From assembly GCA_002633005.1 (NCBI GenBank), contig NMRA01000180.1, positions 1 through 34,739 of the forward strand: a DNA stretch of 34,739 nt. Reading direction: 5' to 3'. The notes under the pieces were generated by a model that worked only from the letters and a program-made list of their open reading frames with translations, was not told where the DNA came from and did not search any database. Shown piece after piece: positions 1-12,100 of the stretch. Source of the DNA: Phoronis australis (taxonomy: Eukaryota; Phoronida; Phoronidae). The position numbers and the translations under genes are program-made. Numbering within the stretch: the first letter of the stretch is position 1; each line of letters begins with the position of its first letter.

Positions 1-105
1 AGGAGCGCAGAAGAACGTGCACAAATCCTGAACCCGCTCATGGCGGCACAAGCTGTAATGGGAATAATACTGCAACCCAAATATGTTTTCTCCAACATTG
101 TCCAG
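1..105 (+). pseudogene. Tail of a TSP1 multi-repeat exon (copy A)
   Basis: This is the end of a TSP1 repeat, with an open frame through RRTCTNPEPAHGGTSC to HCPG and donor CCAG|GTTTGT at 105/106. It is nearly identical to the last repeat of the 13-repeat exon ending at 16516, including the unusual GTTTG donor. It is the 3' end of a paralogous exon cut by the window edge. It may belong to an upstream working gene, but the following exons are partly dead. Confidence 0.7.
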
Positions 106-318
106 GTTTGTTTTCGATTAAGTAAATTACGTTGTTTCAAAAGACTGGGTTATTGGATAATTTAAATGTTGAGTTCCAAGAAGTCTTTTTGTTTTTAAGA
201 ATAGAATTGTTTTATGCTAATTGAAAGCAAGTCCGAAGGTTGTTCGTCGAATTTTAACCGAAACTAATAAAACGTTGGGTTGATGTTGGTGTAAACATTT
301 AACCACCATAATTTTCAG

Positions 319-489
319 TGAATGGAGGTTGGAACACTTGGAATAGGTGGGGTGCGTGCAGTGCGACATGTGGTGGCGGTGTGCAGGTCAGGAACCGCAC
401 TTGTAATAAACCTGAGCCCCAGTACAACGGAACAGACTGCGTTGGTGCTGGTTCCGAAATTCTCGGCTGCAATTTCCATGATTGTCCAG
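319..489 (+). CDS. Intact single TSP1 exon in the upstream copy
   Basis: A 171-nt phase 1-1 exon with acceptor aattttcag and donor CCAG|GTAAAA. It starts VNGGWNTWNRWGACSATCGG and ends HDCPG. It is the paralogue of exon 8 (16758-16928). The frame and splice sites are intact, although its downstream neighbour is dead. It is either still used in a shorter transcript or a recent relic. Confidence 0.65.
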
Positions 490-639
490 GTAAAATGTTG
501 CTACTCATCAGTCGAAACAAATCGCAATTTCTTTTTGAAATTGTCTTAACTATGTTGTTAGCACACCATGCGCTGTAGATTTTCAACAAAATGTCTTCAA
601 CTATTCGCTTTTGAAGTGAATGCATTTTTGTATTATACA

Positions 640-840
640 TGTATTTGACGAGGTGGGAATTCTTGGGGATCATGGGGAGATTGCGCACTAAGTTGTGGAG
701 GAGGTCAGCAGTTGCGTACATACAGAAGGATGTGTACATTACAAACCCTACTCCCTCCCATTACGAGGAAGATTGCAAGGGACAAATTATCCTGGCTCCG
801 ACAAAAACTAACGAGTCTGAAGCACTCTTAACTGTAGATG
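640..840 (+). pseudogene. Dead TSP1 exon, relative of exon 9
   Basis: It aligns by eye with 17096-17266 (shared TTGGGG.TCATGG, TGTGGAGGAGGT.. and GAAGATTGCAAGGG). It has lost the acceptor (catgtat instead of ttcag), has a 1-nt deletion after TTGACG that shifts frame, an insertion near 733-745, and no donor. It cannot be spliced into a TSP1 protein. Confidence 0.7.
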
Positions 841-1031
841 TAAATATTGGCATTTATTACATATTTTTTAATTTGATAAAATGTTATCTTTTTGCATTTT
901 TATGTATTAGCGTATGGCATACTTAAGGTACATTCATACTTTATGGTGAAGTGAAGAGGGTGGGATAGAAAAGTTAACTTATAACCTCGTCATACTTAAC
1001 AAAGAACATGATACAATCAAAATCATTTCAG

Positions 1032-2749
1032 TTGACGGCGGTTGGGCTGACTGGAGCCAGTGGTCGGACTGTTCGACGTCGTGTGGCAAGGGTAACGAAA
1101 GTTCAAAAAGAACCTGCTCTGATCCTGCACCCGCTCATGGCGGGCGAGGATGTGTTGGGAAGGAGACGAGAATCAGGAAATGTAAGCTGATGGAATGCCC
1201 TGTAAACGGCGGTTGGAGTCAATGGAGCTACTGGGGTCCGTGCTCTAAATCGTGCGGGGAGGGTACACAAACCAGCTCCCGAAACTGCAGCAACCCGTTG
1301 CCAGCCAACAGCGGGCTTGACTGTGTCGGAAACAGTACGAGAACAATTTCTTGCAAACTGAGCGAATGTCCAATAGATGGCGTATGGACGGCTTGGTCTG
1401 AGTGGAGTTCTTGTTCTCAGAAGTGCGGAGATGGAATCAAGAGGAGCTTCAGGAATTGTTCAGATCCAGAACCACAGCATAATGGGCTATATTGTCCAGG
1501 AGATAACCAGCGAAATCGGTCATGCGTAATCAAAAACTGTTCAATAAACGGAGGCTGGAACTCGTGGNTAAATGGGTCTTGGAGTGTCTGGGCTCCATGG
1601 ACCGACTGTTCGACAACATGTGGTGGCGGAGTGCAAAATCGAACGAGAACGTGTACAGACCCAACACCAAGATTTGGTGGGTGGAACTGTAGCGGTAATA
1701 ATTCAGAAATACGAATTTGTGGATTAATAAACTGCCCCGTTAACGGAAGTTGGGGACCTTGGAAAGAATGGGGTCCCTGTTCCTCTTCTTGTAGTCAGGG
1801 CCTGCAAACTAGGAGCAGACTTTGTGACAGCCCAGAACCATCGTTTGGAGGTAACAACTGTTCCGGTAACTATACTGCAGTGCGTTCGTGCATCGTGAAA
1901 CATTGTCCTGTTGACGGCGAATGGGAATCTTGGAGTAACTGGGGTGGATGTTCTAGAACTTGCGGTGAAGGTATGCATTTCAGATTCAGAACATGTGGTA
2001 ACCCTGCGCCACAATACGGGGGACGAAACTGCTCTGGGAACGATACCATGGCACAACAATGTATCAAAAAGCACTGTCCAGTCGATGGAGGATGGACGCC
2101 ATGGAGTGGGTGGGGTACGTGTTCTAGTAAGTGCGGCGTAGGGGTGCAGGTCAGAAACAGAACGTGTATAAATCCAGCGCCAATGTATGGAGGACAAAAT
2201 TGTTCCGGCAACAATACTATAACACAGGTGTGTTTCTTAAAAGACTGTCCCGTAGACGGAAAGTGGTCAGCTTGGAGTAACTGGGGGAAATGTTCCAAAA
2301 CTTGCGGTTCAGGTGTACGTGTGAGGAATAGAACATGTGACACTCCTGCACCGGAATATGGTGGAAGAAATTGTTCTGGTAACTCTACGATGATGCAGTC
2401 GTGCTTCGTAAAACATTGCCCTGTCGACGGATGTTGGGAGGATTGGAGTGAATGGGGCGCATGCTCAAGAACCTGTGGTGAAGGGATTCAGGTCCGGAAT
2501 AGAAAATGCAATCGCCCGGTACCAACGTATGGAGGGCGCAATTGTTCCGGCAACAATACTTTGACACAATCGTGCCTCGTAGCACACTGCTCAGTCGATG
2601 GAGGTTGGGGGGCTTGGAGTGAGTGGAGTGCGTGCTCAACAAGTTGTGGCGCAGGTGTTCAAGTCACCAAAAGAAGATGCGATAACCCTGCAGCAGCTTA
2701 CGGTGGACACAACTGTACAGGTAATGGCACTGACACAAAATTATGCTAA
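1032..2749 (+). pseudogene. Truncated TSP1 multi-repeat exon (copy B)
   Basis: A good acceptor (atcatttcag) is followed by an open phase-1 frame of TSP1 repeats closely related, repeat by repeat, to exon 7 at 14294-16516. Repeat 4 is broken at N (1568), where 147 nt present in the other copy (14830-14976) are missing without changing frame. The frame stops at TAA 2747-2749 inside repeat 11, just after TDTKLC. Repeats 12 and 13 and the splice donor are gone, replaced by unrelated sequence and TCA repeats. I call it a pseudogene fragment. An assembly error, or a short secreted product ending here, is possible. Confidence 0.7.
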
Positions 2750-2824
2750 TCTGAATGGCTGACCCCCCACCTTGCCGCTTGTTGGCTGTACAGTGGTCGG
2801 TGGATCCGTGGACTGATACTTAAT

Positions 2825-3001
2825 AACACTATCATCACCATCATCATCATCATCATCATCTTCCCGGATCATCATCATCATCATCATAATTATTATTATT
2901 ATCATTACCATCGATATTATTATTATTAACAGTAGCACCATCATCATTGTTATTATTGTATTGGCATTATTGCTGTTAATATTTAGTATTAATATTACTC
3001 A
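2825..3001. repeat. TCA / ATT microsatellite
   Basis: Runs of (TCA)n, with interruptions, pass into (ATT)n, starting about 80 bp after the break in the TSP1 array. A minus-strand open frame of Met, Ile and Asp runs comes only from this repeat. Confidence 0.85.
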
Positions 3002-3106
3002 CAGTTATTTTTATGTCTGGTCTGGCCGCCACCTGTTGGCCATTAGGTCACATCTGTGATCTAAATGTACATGTATATTTCCTCACGGTTTCAAAATTTA
3101 CACACG

Positions 3107-3149
<43 letters not shown>

Positions 3150-3172
3150 GTTATTATTATCATCATTATGAA
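3107..3172. repeat. (CAT)n microsatellite
   Basis: At least fourteen uninterrupted CAT units (3107-3149) are followed by imperfect ATT/ATC units. Confidence 0.9.
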
Positions 3173-3231
3173 TCATAGCTGTTGTTTTCCTGATGGGAAG
3201 ACCATCGCTGACTTTTGATTTTCAGACGGGA

Positions 3232-3740
3232 GTGACATTCGATGCGTCCTCTCGAGATGATTTTGCTTTTTCAAGCTCATGTTGCGACCATATATGTAGC
3301 TCCTTTTGGCTACTAGAAGCTTGTAAACGTTTGCAGGTGTTTTCTTATAGATTAGACAATGGCGGCCAACGACTTTTCGGGGGTCTCTGTCCACCACCGA
3401 GCCCCTGGTGGCATTGTTGTACCTTTGCCTCTATATCTTCAGACTTTCTTATTTTTTTGTAATTTGTCAAGCAGGTTTCGGTAATGAAAATGACAGCATC
3501 GCTCCAACTTAGGTGGGTTTCGACGTATTTTGCGCCAAAAATGGCTTATCAGCACCACGTCGCAGTCGTTGGCTCATTTCAACTCTCGTAATGCTGCTCT
3601 GGATTACTTTTTGGCGCACAGCATGATCAATTTACGGATGCAATTCCATTCTTTTTCTATTTTCGAATAGGAAAGTTGTGTTATGTCTTCTATGCCTGAG
3701 TAACATACATGTAGTATGCCTGCATAATCTATTACTAACT
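3232..3740. repeat. Duplicated ~0.5-kb block, copy 1
   Basis: Nearly identical to 3988-4490 (offset about 756). Both copies carry a plus-strand ATG in good context (gacaATGG, here at 3359) with a short open frame starting MAANDFSGVSVHHRAPGG, and a conserved minus-strand frame. I recognise neither peptide. It could be a repeat family or a copy of a gene's first exon. Confidence 0.75.
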
Positions 3741-3987
3741 GTACTTCGGGAGCAAGTTTTCTGTTATACAGAATTTGTTGAATGCACGACACTTTTCATT
3801 GTTCACGGTCTTTATTCCGTTGCGTTCATACTTTCTGAACAAAACTCTACTCTCTACTGAGCATAGATACAGTAACTGACCTAGCGACATAATTAAAAGA
3901 CACACGATATTTCGAAACATACTTGTTTCATTCTCAAGTGAAGATAAAATGACGCAGTAATGCCACCACAGAGTATAAGCTGANGGC

Positions 3988-4490
3988 GTGACATTCGATG
4001 CGTCCTCTCGAGATGATTTTGCTTTTTCAAGCTCATGTTGCGATCATAAATGTAGCTCCTTTTGCCTACTAGAAGCTTGTAAACGTTTGCAGGCGTTTTC
4101 TTATAGATTAGACAATGGTGGCCAACGACTTTTCGGGGGTCTCTGTCCACCACCGAGCCCCTGGTGGCATTGTTGTACCTTTGCCTCTATATCTTCAGAG
4201 TTTCTTAATTTTTTGTAATTTGTCAAGCAGGTTTCGGTAATGGAAATGACAGCATCGTTCCAACTTAGGTGGGTTTCGACGTATTTTGCGCCAAAAATGG
4301 CTTATCAGCTCTACGTCGCAGTCGTTGGCGCATTTCAACTCTCCTAATGCTGCTCTGGATTACTTTTTGGCGCACAGCATGATCAATTTACGGATGCAAT
4401 TCCATTCTTTTTCTATTTTCGAATAGGAAAGTTGTGTTATATCTTCTATGCCTGAGTAACATAGTATGCTTGCATAATGTATTACTACTA
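3988..4490. repeat. Duplicated ~0.5-kb block, copy 2
   Basis: The second copy of the block, starting 4 bases after the N at 3984. Differences from copy 1 are scattered substitutions and a small indel near 4462 (copy 1 has an extra ACATGT-like insertion). Confidence 0.75.
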
Positions 4491-6053
4491 TAGATGCTCC
4501 TTTAAATGTTCAGGGTACTGTAAATTTGCAGAATTAATACTGTATTTATGAGATTAATACACAAATATCTTAAAATGTGTAAATGATTTTGTCAGTCTCA
4601 ATATGGCGTGGGAAACATTCTGTAAACATTCTATATCCCGTCAACACGCCATCTGTGCGAGGGGAAGAAGAGACAGATTGCCGTATTCGAATTAAGGGTT
4701 AAGATAAGTAGGACCCTGTCACGTGACCCTGTTGACAGGTCTGTGTGATTAACCGAATATCCACAAAACTATAAATTTTAACTGAGTAAAACTATAAATA
4801 TCCTGTAAGTAGATAAACTGTAGAATGTTATTTTTGAATTTTTACCAATGTATTATTAAATGAGTCACGTGACTACGACTTTTAGTTGAGTTAAGTTCAA
4901 AACGTATCAATGACATGATCACAATCATGAAAATCACATAAGTCCTATTTTTACTGTTCCCCGTGCAAAAGAGAAACAATATAAAAGCATTTTATAACAG
5001 CGTTTTAGAGAACAGTGCATCAAACATACTGCCTGAAAATTTCATATGAATTCGATCTGCCGTTTCTGAAATTTCATGTCTCGGAGTCTGGGCATTTTTG
5101 TAGGGTCTTACGGTAGTACATTAGTTATTGAGCTAACACAACTTGCATCGCTTTTGTTGTTCTCCGGACATATTAACAAGCGTGGGACAATGCGCGCACG
5201 TGTACGGAGAATGAGAACGAATTACACCAGTACTCTAGAGGATCGTTCCAGTTCCGTATTCAGTCCTAGTAAACACTTGTGTATCTGCCACTTTGGCATG
5301 AAGTAAAACATTACCATAATTCATCAGACAAAGGCAAAACAATTTTTTTCGAGAGTGCTATTTACAAATACTGGCATAGCTTTCCGACTTACTCGAAATG
5401 CTAGCGAAGTGTTTATAGCGTTTGACTTACTATTGACCAGGTCGTCACTGATTAGATAAAGGCAATGGGACGCATATCCACAGAGTAGTGACACAATACC
5501 GCCACATATTGCTTGAGTGAATTCCACGCGCACCGTACTTGGCAACTGACAGGTAAGATGCATTAAAAGATTGCCCGTGATTTCCATTTCTCATGAACAC
5601 TTTGTTTGCCAAAGTCACCCATTTCTTTGAAGCATCTCAAGGACAGCGGCTTCCTTTTACCTTTTTTGTCTTATGTGATTTTGCATTTTTGTTAGATTAG
5701 CGAGTTGGTCACGCGATATTTATAAGGTCTTGTTTCTATATTCACGAGATCATAACACTCTTTATTTACGCTTCGCACAAGTTCATCAATTAACTGAATT
5801 TTCTATATTTTGGATTTTTGGTCGAATAGACATACGGGTGGCAAGTAAAACGAAACAGACCACAAGGCGGTGTTTGAGGTAGAAACATTGGTCAATCTCA
5901 AAGAAAGCGGTATGATTCTGATTATTTCTGTGTACAGTGTTTTTGTTTTTGGTGTTATTGCTAATTGAAAGAAAACAACGATTAGCACACTGTCTTTTAT
6001 TCCAGTAGAACATCCTCTCGATCGGTCTTCATTATTGATGGAGTGATCCAAGC
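4491..6053. other. Upstream region of the PLAT/TSP1 receptor, no gene seen
   Basis: AT-rich sequence without recognisable exons. Two TATA-like sites occur on the plus strand: TATAAAAG at 4980-4987 and TATAAG at 5721-5726. Either could mark the receptor promoter, and the transcription start is unknown. Short open frames here show no family resemblance. Confidence 0.35.
4980..4987 (+). promoter_or_regulatory. Candidate TATA box upstream of the receptor
   Basis: TATAAAAG matches the consensus but lies more than 1 kb from the start codon at 6054. Use would need a long leader or a 5' UTR intron. Confidence 0.2.
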
Positions 6054-6108
6054 ATGAAGCGACACCTGGCGCTAATCTTCGTGATTTTGACGTGTGGGAT
6101 AGCATTGC
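6054..6108 (+). CDS. Exon 1: start codon and signal peptide of the PLAT/TSP1 receptor
   Basis: The ATG at 6054 begins Met-Lys-Arg-His, followed by a hydrophobic run (LALIFVILTCGIAL), which is a typical signal peptide. It ends in phase 1 at a strong donor, C|GTAAGT. Joined to the next exon it reads His-Ala-Glu-Ala before the PLAT domain, so cleavage near residues 17-21 is plausible. An exon this short has no long open frame of its own. It is supported by the signal peptide, the donor and the phase match. Confidence 0.75.
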
Positions 6109-9100
6109 GTAAGTTGCCATTTTTATCGGGCTTGTTCCACATTGTTAGCTGGTTCTATCATCCATCTACATGTATGTTTCATAAACTCACTCTCCTTTTC
6201 TGCACAGGACATTGAATAAATCTTTGGAACGATGGCACTACCTGTTGAGACAAGAGGTTTTATTATTTTATGATAAGGGCGTTGTTCGCGAAAGTTTACT
6301 GGCTACTGAGGTTATTCAAAGCAGTAAAGCCTCACGTAGGCCGACATGAGGTGCTCGGAATATGTTTATATCGAACTTCAGTTTCAAGAGGGTAGATTAT
6401 TGTATTTGTCTTTGGACAGTAAGCACCACAGAGCATGACGTGATTTCTTGTGGGCCAGCTGGAGTTTCACCTCCGTTGTATATCCTTGGTTGGTGATAAC
6501 GGGTTTCAGAATACATGTACTGGAACAAGAAGCGAGTCCTTATTCTCGTGGCCCTGACTTATGACAAGACCTTCAAAAATTCTCAGCTGCGTTCCGTAGA
6601 CATGCACGATAATGTGATCACATGCTTCGATCGTAACGCATGGCAATATCTCGCTCTCGAAGACTTGTGTGATCAAGCTTATTTCTTGCATATATGGAAC
6701 CGGCGGAAACGTGGCAACCATATCAAGAAGGTGCGTGTGTGTGTACACATATGCCTAAATCAAGTATGTACACATACACGCACGCGCTCACAAAGGCACT
6801 CATACGCGAACACACGCAAACACACACGCACACGCACACACACACACGCACACAATTATATATGCTGTATTACTGGCTAATTAAGGTTTCTAACAGCACT
6901 TGCCTTCTACTTTCGGAGAATATATAACTTTCATTTCCTTAAATGCAATGGTGTTGTATACATGTATACCTGACTAAATTAGCAGCTCCAACATAACTAT
7001 CAGTTTGTTTTGCGTGCTCACAATGTACAAAAACTTTGTCTCAGTAGGCCATATTGAGTGCCATCCTTTGCCAGGGCATTGTTTTCGGTCAAGTTCTGTA
7101 ATGGTATCCCTTTAGAAGCCGAATGCGCTTGAAAAAAAGACTAATGCGGAGTTACGAAACGCCTCTTAAGGAATTTTTTTAGGCTACGGAAATTCCCGAA
7201 CTATTAGGGATGCAGGTGTTGGCGCATTTGGAACCCTTCAAATATTTTCGTAGCTTAAATTTTTAGGTTACAGCAATACCTGCTGAGACATTCCGGTTTC
7301 TGTCGATAATTAACCCGTAAATAACGACCCACGGCCACCCAAGCATTGACTCAGGGATCAACTGAAATAGAGTTGACGATGTTAGCGTTCTGTCGCGAAT
7401 TCATTAAGGCCAAAGTTGGCAATAATGTACTTTTTCTAGAAAAACAATTTTCGCTCAAATGTTTTCTCACATGTGTACATGTACATGTATGCATACTAGC
7501 CTAACTTCATAAAGGCAAAGTTTTATTCCATGCAGCATATGCCTCTTCTAAGTCTGACTGTGACATGTTTTAATTGCATTTGATAAGTTGAGTTGTCCTC
7601 CTATTTTGCAGACGCCGAAGCGTATTACGTCGTTTACGTTAAAACGTCGGATGACTGGTTCTCAGGCACAGATGCCCACGTGGACATTAAGCTCTACGGC
7701 CACCTCAGAGAATCCGGGACAGACTGGATTAACTTGAACACGCGAAATCACAACGACTTCGAAAGGGGAAGGTACTGTCACTGAAAGGCCGAAACTTAAA
7801 CGTTATTATCCTTATACAAAATATTCACTTAAAATGATACTAAACCCTGCTTTGAAGAGTTTAGCCAAGTTTAGTTCTGTTACTTGCTCATTCTTGCTCA
7901 TTCCCCATTCCGGCTGATATGAACAGAACCGACAGACGGATTACGATAAAACATGACACAGAGGTACGCAATGTTATTTTGCGAACACCAGTCGATTTTC
8001 GAAGGCATTCGAGTACTGAAGCACCTCCTAGTGGCTATGTTGAGGAAGAATATCTTTTGAACCGATAGATAAATTTTAGTGAAACTTGACACTGGGGTTT
8101 GTGATGTCAATGCGCGATCACTATTAAATTTTTGCGCCATTGTGTTTTAATGTGTTGTGTGGGGAAAATCTGATTGGATAATATTTAAAACACGATTGTT
8201 TAATGTCAACTTAACTTATGTGATGTCACTGCGCCGATTTTTTTGTTTTCGACGTGGATTTGTCAACTGCACTATTGTGACAAGGAGGTTTTCAAAAGTT
8301 GTGTGGGGAATTCTCTAGATGGTATCTAGAGAACCGATTGATGGGTATCAATAAATCTTAATAGTATGTGATGAGAATGTACTGACACCATTTTGCTCTG
8401 ACTCGACAAAAGTTGTGTAGCGTAAGGGAAGAGCGTTTCCCGATTTTATCTAGATAACTGCACGAGTAACTCGTAGATTTTAATGAAACTTGAATCAACA
8501 TTAAATGATGACAATACGACGACACCGTTTGATTTTCGGGCTGATTCTATGACTGCAGCACCTCTTAATGACTCTTATAAACATAGCGTGTGCGATGCAC
8601 CATGGGCTCATGTCAACGCTCCCGCGTTGTCCGTTATTCAATTCTTTCTGGGGAAGAACTTGCACAGATGATACGTGCATCTATCGACAAAGAGGTGTGG
8701 GACTGCATAGCAAGGCGTCCAGTCGGTATTCGGGTAATTTTTACCCCTTAGTTGAAATTCTGTCCTGTTGTCCTCTCAGCTGTTGATAACTCGAACATCT
8801 TATCGTAGTTTGACACAAAAGTGTAGGGCATCGCAAGAGCGGTGCATGTCAGTTTTTACTTTGTGTTTTCCCCAAGGATGAAGGGCTGGGCTTTTTAGTA
8901 ATTTGGAGAAATTTGTTTCCAGATGATCTGTAAAGAACTCGTCCACGTAATTCAATGAAAATGTGGAAAATTGTGAACGCTTTTACATTAAAGCTACCGT
9001 GTGCGATGGGTTGCTTGTCTTCAATTTAAGACCCTTCCATTTTGCTCTCTTATGTTTATGATTTTGTTGTTCTTCTTAGCACCGACGCCTTTTATATTGC

Positions 9101-12100
9101 TGAAGATTACGGGATCATATTCAACATCGAATTAAGACACGACGACGCTCATGCGGGCGCAGACTGGAAACTCGAGACAGTGAGTATGGATTTGACCAAA
9201 ATGTGCTAGGCGTCTGTAGAAATGATGTCTTTATAATAATGTACATGGTTGCAACCATAACGCTTAATCATCGTGAGAGACCGTCCGGAGTTGGTGCAAC
9301 TCGGGACGGTCTGTGGTCTACAGTTCAACTGTGAGTCTACACCAATGTGATAAACGAGAGTAGTTCTACTTGCTGTGGCAGCTGCTGGTATGCTTATCTC
9401 TTTTATGGCACACAATGTGTGACTGGGCAAAGCGTTTTCAAAATAATGTGGATAAATCAGTGGAGTGTGAGACCCCTGAGGTCCCTGTTAAGTCCTCACG
9501 GCAATTTTACGTTATGACAGATTTCTACAATTCTGTGAACACAAAGAGATGTCCACCAAGGTAGTAGTACCAATCTTAATCAATAGTTTTCTTCAGAGAT
9601 GTTCAGCAGTCCGTTTGATGAACGAAGCCTATTGGCTCTGACATAAGAAGATGCCATTTTAGTTCGCAGTCGCCTCGGCCATGTCTCTAAAGTGTGGGTC
9701 AGCACAAGAATAAACCAGCAGTATCCAGGCGAATTCAACTTGTGCGGTCATAAACGTTATATTGCTTCTGTCCTATCCCGGCATGCTTTACAATCAAAAC
9801 TGATCTATTAACTTGTCGTCCGCCGGTATCCTGCTTTGCTTGCAAGGGCAGACAGGCCAAACATTATTGACACTATTGATGTTTCCGTATGACAGGTGAT
9901 CGTTATGGACTACAAACGATCGCATACACAATACCAGTTCCACTGCGATTGCTGGATAGAAGAACCTAACCCGTACAAAATTTTAAGAAGGAGCGGTAAG
10001 TTAATGCACTTGGCTTTGTTTAGCATACTGAAAACGGAAATCATTCTTGGTCTTTTCCTCTTATAAAATTGTCTCATAACATACGTTACTGTTTCCGTTA
10101 CTAAAACGAAGTCAAACAACCAGTAACTCGAGAAAACGTTTCGTTGATAACTGAAATTTGAAAACACATTGCCTGTATAAGTGAATTGCCTGCTCATTCG
10201 GCAACCATCAATTCAAGATCGGATGAGAGTTATACAAGCCACAAAGAGATTCGGATAACACTTCAACACTGACATCGAAACAGCAGCAAAATGTGCCCCT
10301 TTAACAATTAAGAAGCAGTTTGCTTTCCTTCCATCTATGCATGAAACACCAAGGATCATTTCAGATCTGAGTCTAAAATATAGTCTCTGAATTTAAAAAC
10401 CGACTTGAACGTTTACCAATTTTCTGGTGTATTTCAAATAAACTAACAAAATTTTGCGCTCAAATCATGCAACACAATTGGTTACTTAAAAATACGAGTC
10501 CAGTCTGTGTTCAAAGATTACACTATAGAGAAAATCCGCTTTATTTCCTTGCTTCCAAAATCACTTAAATGTACAAAGAGAAAATATGTAAAACAAGAAC
10601 GAAAATCGTTGATTACACAAAACTATTTAGCATTATACACGTGTACTTCGTTTTCGACCTGGATTTTATTTTTAACGGCAGTGAACGGTGGATGGACCAG
10701 CTTCGGAGGCTACACTCGATGCTCCACAACTTGCGGCACTGGTAGACAGACCAAACAGCGATCTTGTACCAATCCAAAGCCTTACAATGGCGGAGCACAT
10801 TGTAGTGGCCACAGCATTGAAACCAAGTCGTGTTTTACAAAGAATTGTCCAGGTATATTCATAATACCAGGAATTTAATGTCTTCCTGATATATATAGAT
10901 TATTACATGGCAACTAGCCTCGGCTTCGTAACTACTTTTTATGTCAGAGGCCCTGGGTCAGAGGTGGTGACCTTTTAAGAAAATCCGAGTTATTTTTGTC
11001 AAAATAATGTTTTTACTCAAAACCAATTGAAAATTTAAACAAAACAGACAAAGAGAATCTATAAATTAAGGTTTAGCGATAATTATAGCTTACTACACAT
11101 TATATTGCGCTAAGCATCGAGCGGGAATATATCGTCTGCTAAATTAAGTTAGCCTACCACTGGTTGCTGAGTACATGTATAATGCCCAAGTCAAAGGACG
11201 ATATCAATGGACGAATGCGGGTGCCGTGAACCGACGACACGATACCCGAATTCAAATTGGAGATCCATGATTCACAAGTAAGAAAAAATGAGAGGTAATG
11301 TTAATTAAAATGTTGTTTTTAAGGAAATTATGCGTGTTATTTTTCATAGCGTCAAAGTGTCTGTAAAATGCCCTTTGTTGATGTCACGTTCGATGACTGC
11401 TGAGTGGTGCAGTGGTAAAGTAAACGACTCGAAACTCTTGCACCGGCCTCAGTTTCCCGCCAACATGTTATTTAACGCCGTTTTTGACGGCTGCATTGGC
11501 CATTCCAGACTGATATTGTGGTATAACACTTCTTTTACCACCATATTAGCCTCGAATGGCAGATACAACCGTGTAATAACCCATAAAGTTATCTCACTAG
11601 TGAGATAAAATTTTGGCGGGAAACCGAGGCGGGATTCGAACCTGGGCGTCAACAGTTGCGAGTCGCCGACTTTACCACTGCACGTCGAACGTGAAAATAG
11701 AATACTTAAATGAGCACGCGCAACAATCCCATGTTCAGCAAAGGGCATCACAGTTATACGCTATGAAAAATAAGACGCAAAATTTCCATAAAAACGATAT
11801 TTTAATTCACTGGAATTTTTCACTCGAGTTCTCTCACTTGTAAATCACCGATCTCCAATTTGAATGCAGGTGTCGTGTGGTCGGGATCCTTTGACTTGAG
11901 CATTATAGTCAGTTACTAGTGGTAACCTACTTTAGCAAACGGTATGTGCCCAGAAGAAAAATGTCGTCTGAAATAAGCATTATATGGACATCTAAAAATA
12001 CTTATACGTGTACGTCTGTTAACTCAAGTCATGTTATTATAAAACGATTACGTTTGCAAGCTCCTCGGGTACGAATTCTTCGAACACTGTACACGTACCT

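Noticed and set aside
1724-2642. Minus-strand open frames over the TSP1 array (also 15211-15976 and 16222-16551)
   Set aside because: Antisense shadows of the TSP1 repeats, repeated because the sense repeats are repeated.
2741-2947. Minus-strand open frame rich in Met, Ile and Asp
   Set aside because: It is the translation of TCA/ATT microsatellite DNA and not a gene.
2833-3160. CRISPR-like array
   Set aside because: Uninterrupted trinucleotide microsatellite without spacers, in a eukaryotic genome.
3359-3483. Short open frame from a good ATG in the duplicated block called as a gene
   Set aside because: About 41 codons, no recognised domain, no clear donor, and present in both duplicate copies. 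Kept as part of the repeat description.
6515-6927. Open frames over the CA repeat in intron 1
   Set aside because: Low-complexity His/Thr runs from a microsatellite, with no splice support.
11631-11682. Functional tRNA gene
   Set aside because: A and B boxes are present, but I could not form a full cloverleaf acceptor stem. A tRNA-derived repeat is more likely.
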